In this document: positions 8,042 to 15,620 of the stretch, one piece after another
How positions within the stretch are numbered: position 1 is the stretch's first letter
How the letters are laid out: each line of letters begins with the position of its first letter
Source: an uncultured Pseudomonadales bacterium
GTDB taxonomy: Bacteria > Pseudomonadota > Gammaproteobacteria > Pseudomonadales > Balneatricaceae
Length of the DNA: 41,246 bases
Assembly (NCBI GenBank): GCA_938084925.1
Contig: CALKFY010000007.1
Span: 1 to 41,246, forward strand
Reading direction: 5' to 3'
Position numbers and translations under genes: made by a program
Notes under the pieces: generated by a model
Database searches by the model: none
What the model was told of the DNA's origin: nothing
What the model saw: the letters and a program-made list of their open reading frames with translations, nothing else

Positions 8042-9574
8042 TTATACGGCAGGAAAGCGTGCCTTTTTTTCTAGTTGGTATATGGGCATGCTATTGCGAA
8101 TGTAATCTTTACTGGCATCTTGTTTAGGGTTGTAGTCCCAAGCTAGCTCTTGATGGGCCATCACACCCTTCAAAAACGCACGACGATGCTGACTTTCTAG
8201 CACCCGCTGTTTTAAGGCGACCTGGTCATAGCGCGCGTCAATTTCTTGCTGCAGGCTAGCCACCAATTCGGCATAGGCGGGATCATTTGCTAGATTATTA
8301 AGCTCTTCTGGGTCTACTGCCAAGTCAAACAGTTGGCAGATACCGGCACCTTGAGTAATAAATTTTATGGCACCACGACGTATCATATACATGGGAAAAC
8401 CGGAGCCTTCGGCATAATATTCGCCAATCGCTTCATCGTGCCCCTGCTCACCTAAAAGATGAGGATACAAAGAGCGCCCATCTAGTGGTGTGGCATATTG
8501 GAAAGCTTCACCAGCTATATTCTCCCGTGCCATATCGACACAGGTAGGCAAGATATCAGCAAGTGATACCGCATTGCTGACTCGCTTAGCAGCAAACTTG
8601 CTTGGTGCGTGCACAATCAAAGGAATACGGCTGGAGTATTCCAAGAAGCTCATCTTGAACCACATACCCCGCTCACCCAGCATGTCACCGTGATCGGCCA
8701 AAATGATCACAATAGTGTCGTCTGCTAGCTGTGCTTCCTGCAAGGTGTTCATCAGCTCCCCCACCTTGTCGTCGACATCGCTAATGGCACCGTAATAGGC
8801 GCGGCGCGCGTTACGAATAGACTGTTCATCTAGGTCTATTTGCGAAGCACCATAGCCAGTACGTAAAAGGCTTGAATGATGATCTTCTGGTACTGCACCA
8901 TGGGGAGTTTTAGGCAAATCAATTTCATCATTGCTGTACAGATCCCACTTCTCTTGGCGGCATAGGTAAGGATCATGGGGCTGGATGAGGGATACCGTTA
9001 AAAAGAACGGCTGCTCAGCACCTTCACGGGCGTGATCAAACAAATAGCGCTTAGCTTTGAAGACCGCCTCATCGTCATAATCTAGATACATGGAACGCAT
9101 GCAAGGGCCGGCTTTGGTGACCACTTCCATATTGTGATACCAGTCCAGCTTTTTCTCTGGCTCATCCCAATCTGGGTGCCAAGTATAGTCAGCCGGATAA
9201 ACATCGGTGGTCAAACGTTCTGCATAACCGTGCAGCTGGTCTGGCCCAATAAAATGCATCTTTCCTGACAAGCAAGTACGGTAGTTTTGAGCAGACAAGT
9301 AATGTGCCACCGTAGGGATTTCTGGCGAGAAATCCACCGCATTGTCCCATGCCGCAATGGGTGTGGGTAAGCGCCCACTCATCATGACAAAACGGCTGGG
9401 CGCACACAAAGGCGAATTGGTATAGGCAGCATCAAACACCACACCTTCCTCTGCTAGTTTATCGATATTGGGGGACTTCACCACCGGATGCCCATAGCAA
9501 CCCAAAAATTGCGGTGCCAGCTGGTCAGCCATGATGATTAATATGTTGGGTGCCTTATAGGTAGAATTCGCCAT
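8042..9574 (-). CDS. betC: Choline-sulfatase-like sulfatase
   Basis: Type I sulfatase that hydrolyses a sulfate ester, most likely choline-O-sulfate, in the cytoplasm; no signal peptide is visible. It has 510 residues. The formylglycine motif CAPSR is at 57-61, in the context PLCAPSRFVMMSGRLP. The metal ligands include MADQ near 15-18 and LADHGDMLGERGMW near 290-305, and SGKMHFIGPDQLHGY and RLTTDVYPADYTWHPDW are strongly BetC-like. The ATG at 9574 has AGGAG upstream, so the track's TTG at 9580 is not needed. It lies 9 bp after the first SDR. No choline dehydrogenase or betaine aldehyde dehydrogenase accompanies it, unlike classic bet operons, so the true substrate may be another sulfated quaternary amine. 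The symbol reflects similarity only. Confidence 0.83.
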   Translation of the reverse strand: MANSTYKAPNILIIMADQLAPQFLGCYGHPVVKSPNIDKLAEEGVVFDAAYTNSPLCAPSRFVMMSGRLPTPIAAWDNAVDFSPEIPTVAHYLSAQNYRTCLSGKMHFIGPDQLHGYAERLTTDVYPADYTWHPDWDEPEKKLDWYHNMEVVTKAGPCMRSMYLDYDDEAVFKAKRYLFDHAREGAEQPFFLTVSLIQPHDPYLCRQEKWDLYSNDEIDLPKTPHGAVPEDHHSSLLRTGYGASQIDLDEQSIRNARRAYYGAISDVDDKVGELMNTLQEAQLADDTIVIILADHGDMLGERGMWFKMSFLEYSSRIPLIVHAPSKFAAKRVSNAVSLADILPTCVDMARENIAGEAFQYATPLDGRSLYPHLLGEQGHDEAIGEYYAEGSGFPMYMIRRGAIKFITQGAGICQLFDLAVDPEELNNLANDPAYAELVASLQQEIDARYDQVALKQRVLESQHRRAFLKGVMAHQELAWDYNPKQDASKDYIRNSMPIYQLEKKARFPAV

Positions 9575-9583
9575 AACCAACTC

Positions 9584-10336
9584 CTAGAACAAACCGGGAT
9601 TTAATGGCGAAGCCGCCGTCAAACCACCATCGATGGTAAACAATTGCCCCGTAGCAAATTGAGATTCGTCACTAGCCAACCACAAGGCCATATTGGCAAT
9701 ATCTGTAGGCTGCCCAAAACGGCCCGCAGCGTGACGCGCCAAGGCATCGGTTTTTGCTGCCTGTTCATCCTTAGCTACAGCAAAGGCACTATCAGCCATA
9801 TCGGTCATAATCCAACCGGGGCAGATAGCATTGCATCGAATAGCAGGACCATGGTCAACGGCGACAGAACGGGTAAGACCATGCACAAAGGCTTTTGAGG
9901 CGTTGTACAAGGCCAAACCTGGATCTGCCGTAGTGCCGGAAATAGACCCAATATTAATCACTGAGGCACCCGCACTAAACACTGGCATAAAAGCACGTAT
10001 AGTATTGAAGGTACCCCGGGCATTGACGCCCATTAGCAAATCCCAGTCAGCATCTGTGGTACTCACAAGGTCCTTTTCAATTTGCACACCAGCGTTGTTT
10101 ACTAGCACGTCTAAGTGGCCAAATTCACGGCTAATGAGCTCTGCTAGCTGGGCCACTTCGGTTGCCTGGCTAACATCGGTTTGCTTCCATATGACGTTTT
10201 CAGATAAACCTTGTGGACGTATACCACGGCCACAGGTAACTACCTGCGCGCCTTCAGCAACAAAACGTTCCACCATGGCGCGGCCAATACCTTGCCGACC
10301 ACCTGTCACCAATGCCACTTTATTCGCTAATCTCAT
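9584..10336 (-). CDS. Short-chain dehydrogenase/reductase (SDR)
   Basis: NAD(P)-dependent alcohol/ketone oxidoreductase of 250 residues with the classical SDR plan. TGGRQGIG at 11-18 binds the dinucleotide, NNAG is near 86-89, the catalytic serine lies in NIGSISG, YNASK supplies Tyr and Lys, and CPGWIMTDM follows. The C-terminus ends in the usual ATGQLFTIDGG. GGAG stands seven bases before the ATG. The gene is 9 bp from the second SDR upstream and 9 bp from the sulfatase downstream, so all are surely co-transcribed. It could oxidise an alcohol or 3-hydroxy group of the operon's substrate. The substrate is not readable from sequence. Confidence 0.88.
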   Translation of the reverse strand: MRLANKVALVTGGRQGIGRAMVERFVAEGAQVVTCGRGIRPQGLSENVIWKQTDVSQATEVAQLAELISREFGHLDVLVNNAGVQIEKDLVSTTDADWDLLMGVNARGTFNTIRAFMPVFSAGASVINIGSISGTTADPGLALYNASKAFVHGLTRSVAVDHGPAIRCNAICPGWIMTDMADSAFAVAKDEQAAKTDALARHAAGRFGQPTDIANMALWLASDESQFATGQLFTIDGGLTAASPLNPGLF

Positions 10337-10345
10337 GTGCAGCTC

Positions 10346-11122
10346 CTATAGTCGCATCTGTTGTACTTGAGCTGACAAGCCACCGTCTAGCACCCACAAC
10401 TGTCCAGTGGCATAACGCGCCTCGTCACCGGCCAACCAGTTCACAAGGTTGGCCATATCATCAGCGGTGCCATAACGACGTATAGGGTGCACATTGCGTA
10501 CTTCTTGCTTTAAAGTTTCAATGTCGCCACTGTCACCAAAGAAGCTTTGCAACATAGGCGTATCCACATAGCCAGGACAGATAGCATTGACGCGAATGCC
10601 TTCGGGGCCATAGTCACAAGCCATGGCTTTGGTAAGAGCATGTACCGCGCCCTTGGTGGCGCAATAAGCAGCCAAACCTGGGTCGGCAATAAAGCCATCG
10701 TAAGAGCCAAAGTTAATAATGGAACCTACATCGGTACCACGCATTAACGGTAATAGGTGCTTGCTGGTTAAAAATGTACCCGTAACATTGATGGCAAAGA
10801 TTTTGTTCCATTCATCTAAGGTGGTTTCTTCGATGGTTTTTTCTATTTCGATACCGGCTGCATTAACAAGCACATGGGCAGCGCCAAACTCTGCTTGCAC
10901 AAATGCGGCCAAATCAATAGCACTTTGCTCACTGGTAACGTCATGTTGAAAGTAATGAATGTCGGTATGCATTGCTGCCGGTCTAGGGGCCAAATCTGCG
11001 GCTACCACGATGGCGCCTTCAGCATGAAAGCGGCGGCACATAGCCTGACCAATACCACCGCAACCACCCGTGACAACAGCAACTCGATTCTCTAAATGAC
11101 CCGTTATACGACTCTTTGTCAT
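10346..11122 (-). CDS. Short-chain dehydrogenase/reductase (SDR), first gene of operon
   Basis: Second SDR, 258 residues, clearly related to its neighbour but not a recent copy. The cofactor loop is TGGCGGIG at 18-25, with NAAG in place of NNAG. The catalytic residues lie in INFGSYDG and YCATK, and CPGYVDTPM follows. ATGQLWVLDGG marks the C-terminal strand. GAGGT lies ahead of the ATG. It is the promoter-proximal gene of the minus-strand catabolic operon and is divergent from the GlxA-type regulator. Two consecutive SDRs in one catabolic operon suggest two successive oxidations or two stereoisomers, but that is inference. Confidence 0.88.
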   Translation of the reverse strand: MTKSRITGHLENRVAVVTGGCGGIGQAMCRRFHAEGAIVVAADLAPRPAAMHTDIHYFQHDVTSEQSAIDLAAFVQAEFGAAHVLVNAAGIEIEKTIEETTLDEWNKIFAINVTGTFLTSKHLLPLMRGTDVGSIINFGSYDGFIADPGLAAYCATKGAVHALTKAMACDYGPEGIRVNAICPGYVDTPMLQSFFGDSGDIETLKQEVRNVHPIRRYGTADDMANLVNWLAGDEARYATGQLWVLDGGLSAQVQQMRL

Positions 11123-11264
11123 GCTTTACCTCTTACAGCGTCCAGGCGTCTTCAGCCAAAACATCTTGTGGTTATATTCAATCAGCCATTTTTGATCTAA
11201 ACTGCCCAAAACAACTGTTATTTTTCGCCCTTTTTATGTCTTTTATAGTAAACGAGAAACATTC
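11123..11264. promoter_or_regulatory. Divergent control region of the catabolic operon and its regulator
   Basis: 142 bp between the oppositely oriented SDR and GlxA-type regulator genes. It must hold both promoters and probably the regulator's operator. The centre is AT-rich (11160-11245). I did not find a dyad or a -35/-10 pair clear enough to mark. Confidence 0.5.
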
Positions 11265-12263
11265 ATGGCTGTAACCAACATTGCCATCATTATTCTGCCT
11301 AATTTCAATTTGCTAGCGACCACGGCTTTTATTGATCCCTTTCGGGCATTGAATTATTTGCAAGGCAATGCTGTTTACGAATGGCAATTTGTTGGTCTAA
11401 CTAAACAAGCAGTTACTGCGAGCAACGGTATGCAGGTAACGCCTAGCCTAAGTTTAGAAGACCTAGGCCATGCCTTTGACTTGGTCATGGTTAGCGCTAG
11501 CTGGTTACCTGAAGATCACAATAATCGTACTTTGAATCGATACCTGAAAGTACAGCATAGCCGCGGTGGCATTGTTGGCGGGTTGGATACGGGGGCGCAA
11601 ATACTGGCCTATGCGGGTCTGTTAAAACAACGCCGCGCTAGTATTCACTATGAACACATTGCCAGTATGCGTGAGTTATTTCCTAGCACCACGACTTGCG
11701 AAGAACTGTTTGTCAAAGATGACCGCATAATGACTTGTTGCGGTGGCCAAGCCTCTTGTGACCTGGCCTTATCACTGATATGGGATTGGCAGGGTGTAGA
11801 CCTAGCCAATAGCGTGGCACGGTTTATCTTTCACGACCGTTTGCGCAGCGCCACCGACTCACAAATACCCGGTCATTACGAACCCGTAGGCCACTCAGTA
11901 CCAGATAAACTACGCCAAGCCATTGTGATCATGGAAAGCCATTTGGAGCACACAATGAAAATGGCGGACATAGCCAATAAAGTGGGCCTATCACAACGTC
12001 AGCTAGCACGCTTGTTTAAAATCAATACGGGCATATCACCTATACAATACTACGTAGAAGTACGCCTCGACCGGGCTCACGGCATGGTTACCCAAACCCA
12101 GTTGCCCATACTGTCCATTGCCGTGGCTTGTGGCTTCAATTCACAGGAACATTTCAGCAAAGCTTATCATCGTCGCTTTGCTTGTTCACCAAGCCAAGAC
12201 CGCCGCCAAGGACGCACGCCTTTTCACTTTCGGTCGTTCCCTGCGCCTCATGTAGAAAAATAA
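11265..12263 (+). CDS. GlxA/CdhR-type AraC regulator with DJ-1/PfpI-like domain
   Basis: Transcriptional regulator of 332 residues. Residues 1-185 form a DJ-1/PfpI-like amidotransferase fold that senses small molecules, with GGLDTGAQILAYAGLL where catalytic members carry the nucleophile elbow. Residues 220-320 hold two helix-turn-helices, MADIANKVGLSQRQLARLF and ILSIAVACGFNSQEHFSKAY. This architecture is shared with GbdR and CdhR, the regulators of betaine and carnitine catabolism. Together with its divergent position next to the sulfatase/BKACE/Rieske operon, that makes it the likely inducer-dependent activator of that operon. The ribosome-binding site is weak. The C-terminal tail after the second HTH is about 30 residues and basic. 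Confidence 0.88.
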   Translation: MAVTNIAIIILPNFNLLATTAFIDPFRALNYLQGNAVYEWQFVGLTKQAVTASNGMQVTPSLSLEDLGHAFDLVMVSASWLPEDHNNRTLNRYLKVQHSRGGIVGGLDTGAQILAYAGLLKQRRASIHYEHIASMRELFPSTTTCEELFVKDDRIMTCCGGQASCDLALSLIWDWQGVDLANSVARFIFHDRLRSATDSQIPGHYEPVGHSVPDKLRQAIVIMESHLEHTMKMADIANKVGLSQRQLARLFKINTGISPIQYYVEVRLDRAHGMVTQTQLPILSIAVACGFNSQEHFSKAYHRRFACSPSQDRRQGRTPFHFRSFPAPHVEK

Positions 12264-12333
12264 ACAACGATTGTTGACTAGGTTTAAATGCACTAAGCTA
12301 GCGTTACCTGCCTCAAGCTATTAGGAGTTATTT

Positions 12334-12675
12334 ATGTCAACCCAAGCTCTTGCTTTGCAAACCTGTGCACCCTGCCATACGGCAAGTTCATCCATGCCTA
12401 CGGAAGAGGTACAAAAACTGCTGCCGCAGATAGCCAATTGGACCTTGCATCCTAGTGGCCAAAAAATACAGCGCAAGCTGACCTTTAAAGGATTCGCCAA
12501 GGCCGTCTACTGCGTCAATCTCAGTACCTACGTGTCCGATCTAACTGGCCACCACGCCGATGTACGTTTTGGCTGGGGGTATTGTGAAATTGACTACACC
12601 ACCCATGACGTTGATGGCTTAACCCTCAATGATTTTATATGCGCTGCAAAACTGGATCTGTTATTGGATCAGTGA
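12334..12675 (+). CDS. phhB: Pterin-4a-carbinolamine dehydratase
   Basis: Dehydrates the 4a-hydroxy-tetrahydropterin produced by phenylalanine hydroxylase and recycles the cofactor. It has 113 residues. The core motif is GHHADVRFGWGYCEIDYTTH, which has Ala where most members read HHPD, and the C-terminal TLNDFICAAKLD stretch is standard. AGGAG precedes the ATG. No phhA (phenylalanine hydroxylase) lies within the window, so the gene may serve another pterin enzyme or a distant phhA. It overlaps the convergent EamA gene by 7 bp. Length and motif agree well with the family. Confidence 0.88.
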   Translation: MSTQALALQTCAPCHTASSSMPTEEVQKLLPQIANWTLHPSGQKIQRKLTFKGFAKAVYCVNLSTYVSDLTGHHADVRFGWGYCEIDYTTHDVDGLTLNDFICAAKLDLLLDQ

Positions 12676-13532
12676 GAGGCTTTTTGCTTAGCAAAGAAGC
12701 TGCCTACAGCCACGCCACCAACAATCAATAGCGCGGCCAATAGAGTACGGAAATCAACCGTCTCGTTGAGCAGCAATACCCCTAACACTAATGCAATTAC
12801 CGGCACTAACAACTGTGACAAAGCCCCCATTGAGACATCCAGTTGCGGCAGAACACGATACCAGAGTGCATAACCCAAACCGGACATGATGGCACCAGAA
12901 GCCACCGCGAGTAAGGCACCGTCGGTTGTTACAAACCAAGCTTGATGGCCTAAAGATGGCACTAACAACTGGACTATAACTGGCGCCGGTAAAGCATATA
13001 TAAAATTCCACGCCGTGGCGGATAGTGGATCAGACACCTTACGCCCTTGCAGGGAGTATAGCGCCCAGCCTAATGCGGCCACCAACATCAGCAGCACACC
13101 CAACCAAGGTAAGGCAAAACTACTATTGGGCCAAACTAAAACACCTAGCCCACACAAAGCGACAAGCGCACCAAAACGACGGCTAACGGGTAGCGACTCT
13201 CCCGCTTTAAGGGCGGCAGCAAACATCGCTACCTGCACCGTGCCAAACAAGATCAAGGCACCTAAGCCGGCATCCAAACGCACATAAGCAAAAGAGAACC
13301 CCACCATATAGGCCGCTAGCCCTAGCACGGCTTTGATATCGATGGTTGGTGGTCTGGGCCAGCTTTGACGGCTGACTGCCAAAAGCACAAATAAAGTCAA
13401 TGCACCCGCCGCCACACGCAAGGTAGCAAATTCACCGGGGCCGATAAGGTCATTGACCAGGGCGACACGATTGAGCAAAGAATTAGCGGCAAAAGCCGTT
13501 AAGGTGAGTAGTGTAAGAACAAACAATTGCAT
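12669..13532 (-). CDS. EamA/DMT-family transporter
   Basis: Inner-membrane permease of 287 residues built from two EamA repeats, with about ten hydrophobic helices and short loops. The first repeat covers residues 1-135 and the second about 145-280, ending with a basic tail. I use ATG 13532, since the longer non-ATG start at 13610 would add a Cys-rich lead that does not look like this family. The second repeat has the typical glycine-rich helix around VASGAIMSGLGYALWYRVLPQ. The cargo cannot be inferred; RhtA-like amino-acid or metabolite export is common. It is convergent with and slightly overlaps phhB. Confidence 0.85.
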   Translation of the reverse strand: MQLFVLTLLTLTAFAANSLLNRVALVNDLIGPGEFATLRVAAGALTLFVLLAVSRQSWPRPPTIDIKAVLGLAAYMVGFSFAYVRLDAGLGALILFGTVQVAMFAAALKAGESLPVSRRFGALVALCGLGVLVWPNSSFALPWLGVLLMLVAALGWALYSLQGRKVSDPLSATAWNFIYALPAPVIVQLLVPSLGHQAWFVTTDGALLAVASGAIMSGLGYALWYRVLPQLDVSMGALSQLLVPVIALVLGVLLLNETVDFRTLLAALLIVGGVAVGSFFAKQKASH

Positions 13533-13689
13533 ATAGGTAATTATACCAAGATAGGTAAAGTGAAGTTGCAATAACTCTGCCACAGAACAAGGTAGTGTGC
13601 AGGTTCGCAAGCTACCCGAAGCGGCAAATCAAAACAGGCTGTGGCGCGCCCAGTACAATAAAACGCATTGTAGTATGATGGTAGGCACT

Positions 13690-13726
13690 ATTCTAGTAAA
13701 AGTGGCTTCGCTGGTTTTACCAGAAT
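13690..13726. terminator. Possible hairpin between two minus-strand genes
   Basis: A 12-bp stem with one mismatch pairs 13690-13701 with 13715-13726 around a GC-richer loop. It lies between the small membrane gene (upstream on the minus strand) and the EamA gene. There is no long T-run on either side, so it could end transcription or only be a structured leader. Confidence 0.3.
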
Positions 13727-13765
13727 AATAGTTTTATGAATTAACTAACACTATTAGCCGTCAAG

Positions 13766-14011
13766 TCAGGGCTTTTCTAACTCTCTTTTCTTTCTCAAAC
13801 ACAATCCACTCAAGGCAAGAAAAGTTAGTATCGGTAGGACAAACACTGGCCCTGGCAAATCTCTAAATACCACCAATATTAGGAATGCAGCCGCTAGAAA
13901 AACGTATAGAGAAGCAAAGCCCAAGAGGATGATTTTTTGATTCTCTGTACCGGTAATACGGCTTGCTTGAAAGGCGACTATAGCCATACCAAACAGCAGA
14001 GATACGATCAT
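13766..14011 (-). CDS. Small membrane protein, unknown
   Basis: 81 residues with three predicted hydrophobic helices (about 1-17, 28-48 and 53-70) and a basic C-terminal tail rich in Arg, Lys and Glu. The ATG at 14011 has GAGG four bases upstream, a better start than the TTG at 14038. I do not recognise the family. It sits alone between the EamA gene and the mercury region, at about the point where base composition becomes more AT-rich. Confidence 0.55.
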   Translation of the reverse strand: MIVSLLFGMAIVAFQASRITGTENQKIILLGFASLYVFLAAAFLILVVFRDLPGPVFVLPILTFLALSGLCLRKKRELEKP

Positions 14012-14041
14012 ATACCTCAAGGTTACCCCAACTTCCAAGAC

Positions 14042-14164
14042 CTAACCTTCGGCATTAGGAAAAGTCGTTTGAGTAACAAATTCTGGGGCCGAAAATTCGA
14101 CTAAGCGCTGGTCCAACATCACCTGCCAAGGGTTTTCAGCATAACCATGACGGACGATTCCCAT
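14042..14164 (-). pseudogene. Short open frame, possible gene remnant
   Basis: A 40-codon frame starting at ATG 14164 and ending in TAG. It has ordinary protein composition (RHGYAENPWQVMLDQRLVEF in its middle) and continues open for eight codons upstream of the ATG. No ribosome-binding site is visible. It could be the tail of a lost membrane or HTTM-like protein, but I cannot name the family. Confidence 0.25.
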
Positions 14165-14229
14165 TTGAATCGTTAGCACTGTTTGTTCTCAAGTCTTGGG
14201 GCAGCTGCCGGGCTATCCATCACCGTATT

Positions 14230-14430
14230 TCACGACGCTTGAACTGGTGGGCAGGGCACCGAACCATAGCTACAAAACACGCAACAATCCTCGCCTTCAG
14301 GCTTCAAAACAGTGTCGCAATTTGGGCATTGAAAGAAAAACTGACAACTGTCGTCTGGCATTACTTGCTGGGTATGCTCGCCACATTCAGGGCAATTAAT
14401 AACGGATTCATATTTTATCAGATGACTCAT
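14230..14430 (-). CDS. GDCCVxC-type small zinc-ribbon protein
   Basis: A 66-residue cytoplasmic protein with eight cysteines: a CPEC...CPNC zinc ribbon followed by EGEDCCVFCSYGSVPCPP. The GDCCVFCSYG(S/T)VPCPP ending is a conserved small family often found beside mer genes; here the first residue is Glu. The ATG at 14430 follows AAGGAG at eight bases. The first bases overlap the stop of the upstream CopZ-like gene as ATGA, so the two are translationally coupled. Metal binding is inferred from the cysteines. It is the last gene of the merT-merP operon. Confidence 0.75.
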   Translation of the reverse strand: MSHLIKYESVINCPECGEHTQQVMPDDSCQFFFQCPNCDTVLKPEGEDCCVFCSYGSVPCPPVQAS

Positions 14431-14873
14431 TTGGGGAACTCCTTTAAACAGCACCGACCCGATGGATTCCTTACATCACAAGCACAGTTTTTTAGTTGTG
14501 TTTGCTCTATGACGAACGCTTTGCTGGCACTACGCCCCTTCTTTGCGATCTCATTTACTACTTGGCTATAGGTGATTCCGTAGCAATAACATATTGTGCG
14601 TTCTTCACAAGCCGACTTTTCACTAACTGCATAGCGCATGTCACTAGTTTCTACTACAAATCCAGAAGGCGAAAAATATACAACAGGGCAACTAATTTCG
14701 GAACAAAAGAAAAAAGTCTCAACCGGAATCGACTGATTTAACGGTGAGGTCACTTGATGTATTAAGACATTCCTATGAATAGGCTTCATTAATCCTTGGC
14801 ACTGCCGGCACTCCAGTACAGGTAATTTTTCCTGCCTACTATCCTCAGCCTTTTCCAAACAACAATCACCCAT
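14427..14873 (-). CDS. CopZ-N-like iron-sulfur/zinc metallochaperone
   Basis: 148 residues with thirteen cysteines. An N-terminal zinc-ribbon-like part (CCLEKA, CRQCQGLMKP, CSEISCPVVYFSP) resembles the zf-CopZ domain. The C-terminal part, CYCYGITYSQVVNEI followed by KNCACDVRNPSGRCC, resembles the BFD-like [2Fe-2S] module seen in Archaeoglobus CopZ. Such proteins are thought to carry metals or reduce them in the cytoplasm. It lies 6 bp after merP and is coupled by ATGA to the next gene. In this operon it may receive Hg(II) or Cu from MerT. The domain match is by pattern, not alignment. Confidence 0.7.
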   Translation of the reverse strand: MGDCCLEKAEDSRQEKLPVLECRQCQGLMKPIHRNVLIHQVTSPLNQSIPVETFFFCSEISCPVVYFSPSGFVVETSDMRYAVSEKSACEERTICYCYGITYSQVVNEIAKKGRSASKAFVIEQTQLKNCACDVRNPSGRCCLKEFPK

Positions 14874-14879
14874 TTCAAC

Positions 14880-15164
14880 CTACTCGATAACCGTTGACGG
14901 ATAACCCGCGTTGGTTGTCGCCGCTACTAGTATAAATACTGTTGTTTGCTCATCATCAAATCGAACAGTGGCCGTTTTTTGTTCAAAATCCACAATGACC
15001 TCTGCAACCCCTTTTACGCCTGAGAGTGTTTTCTCCACGATGTACGGGCAGGAAACACAGGTCATATTGTCCACTTTTAAGACCGCTGTTTTTATTTCAG
15101 CCATCACGCCATTGGCAACCAATAACAGCCATAGGCATACCATTGCAATTAGTTTTCTCATCAT
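14880..15164 (-). CDS. merP: Periplasmic mercury-binding protein MerP
   Basis: 94-residue heavy-metal-associated (HMA) protein with an N-terminal signal peptide (to about residue 22, cleavage after VMA). The metal site is MTCVSCP, with Cys36 and Cys39. The rest follows the beta-alpha-beta ferredoxin-like plan: the VKGVAEVIVDFEQKTATVRF stretch is typical. MerP binds Hg(II) in the periplasm and hands it to MerT. GGAGAG precedes two adjacent ATGs, either of which could be used. It lies 9 bp downstream of merT. Confidence 0.88.
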   Translation of the reverse strand: MMRKLIAMVCLWLLLVANGVMAEIKTAVLKVDNMTCVSCPYIVEKTLSGVKGVAEVIVDFEQKTATVRFDDEQTTVFILVAATTNAGYPSTVIE

Positions 15165-15173
15165 TTCTCTCCG

Positions 15174-15542
15174 TTAATACAGCAGCATTGGAACTAAGAA
15201 AGGGAAGGCGACGGCGATCGCAACTAACGCTGTTGAAAGCCATAGCACGCTTTTTAGCACACGCCCCGATTTTGGTTGCGAACAATAGGAGCCATCCACA
15301 CATTGCTCTTTGGGCTTAAAATAAACCAACCAAAATCCAGCACCGATAAAGCCAATGGACATTGCAATAAACAATGGTTGGTATGGTTCCAAAACAGTTA
15401 GGTTGCCAATCCAAGCACCGCTTATGCCCATAAAGAAGAGGACTAAGGGCACTATACAACAGGAAGAAGCCAATATTGCTCCGAGCAAACCGCCAGCAGT
15501 AAACCACCGGTTCTTTTGTTCAGTCTCGCGTTCACTTACCAT
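15174..15542 (-). CDS. merT: Mercuric transport protein MerT
   Basis: Inner-membrane Hg(II) importer of 122 residues with three hydrophobic helices. The first helix carries the vicinal pair Cys28-Cys29 in SSCCIVPL. A second pair, Cys81 and Cys87, lies in the loop between helices two and three. This is the MerT plan. GGAGGG precedes ATG 15542, so the longer frame from 15608 is discarded, because that lead overlaps the operator. It is the first gene of the minus-strand merT-merP operon and reads from a MerR-type promoter. Confidence 0.9.
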   Translation of the reverse strand: MVSERETEQKNRWFTAGGLLGAILASSCCIVPLVLFFMGISGAWIGNLTVLEPYQPLFIAMSIGFIGAGFWLVYFKPKEQCVDGSYCSQPKSGRVLKSVLWLSTALVAIAVAFPFLVPMLLY

Positions 15543-15573
15543 GTTATTCCCTCCGCTTATAATGTTACTATTG

Positions 15574-15604
15574 AGTATAAAACCTGTAGTAACTACAGGT
15601 TCAA
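15574..15604 (-). promoter_or_regulatory. MerR-type mer operator/promoter
   Basis: On the minus strand a -35 TTGAAC (15599-15604) and a -10 TATACT (15574-15579) are separated by exactly 19 bp. A perfect 10-1-10 palindrome (15581-15601) fills the spacer. The overlong spacer with a centred dyad is the hallmark of promoters untwisted by MerR-family activators. It drives merT and overlaps the merR leader. Confidence 0.88.
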
Positions 15605-15620
15605 GCACAATGGAGATTAC

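Noticed and set aside
9831-10370. 179-codon open frame opposite the SDR genes
   Set aside because: It is the antisense shadow of two well-supported SDRs and has no motif or ribosome-binding site.
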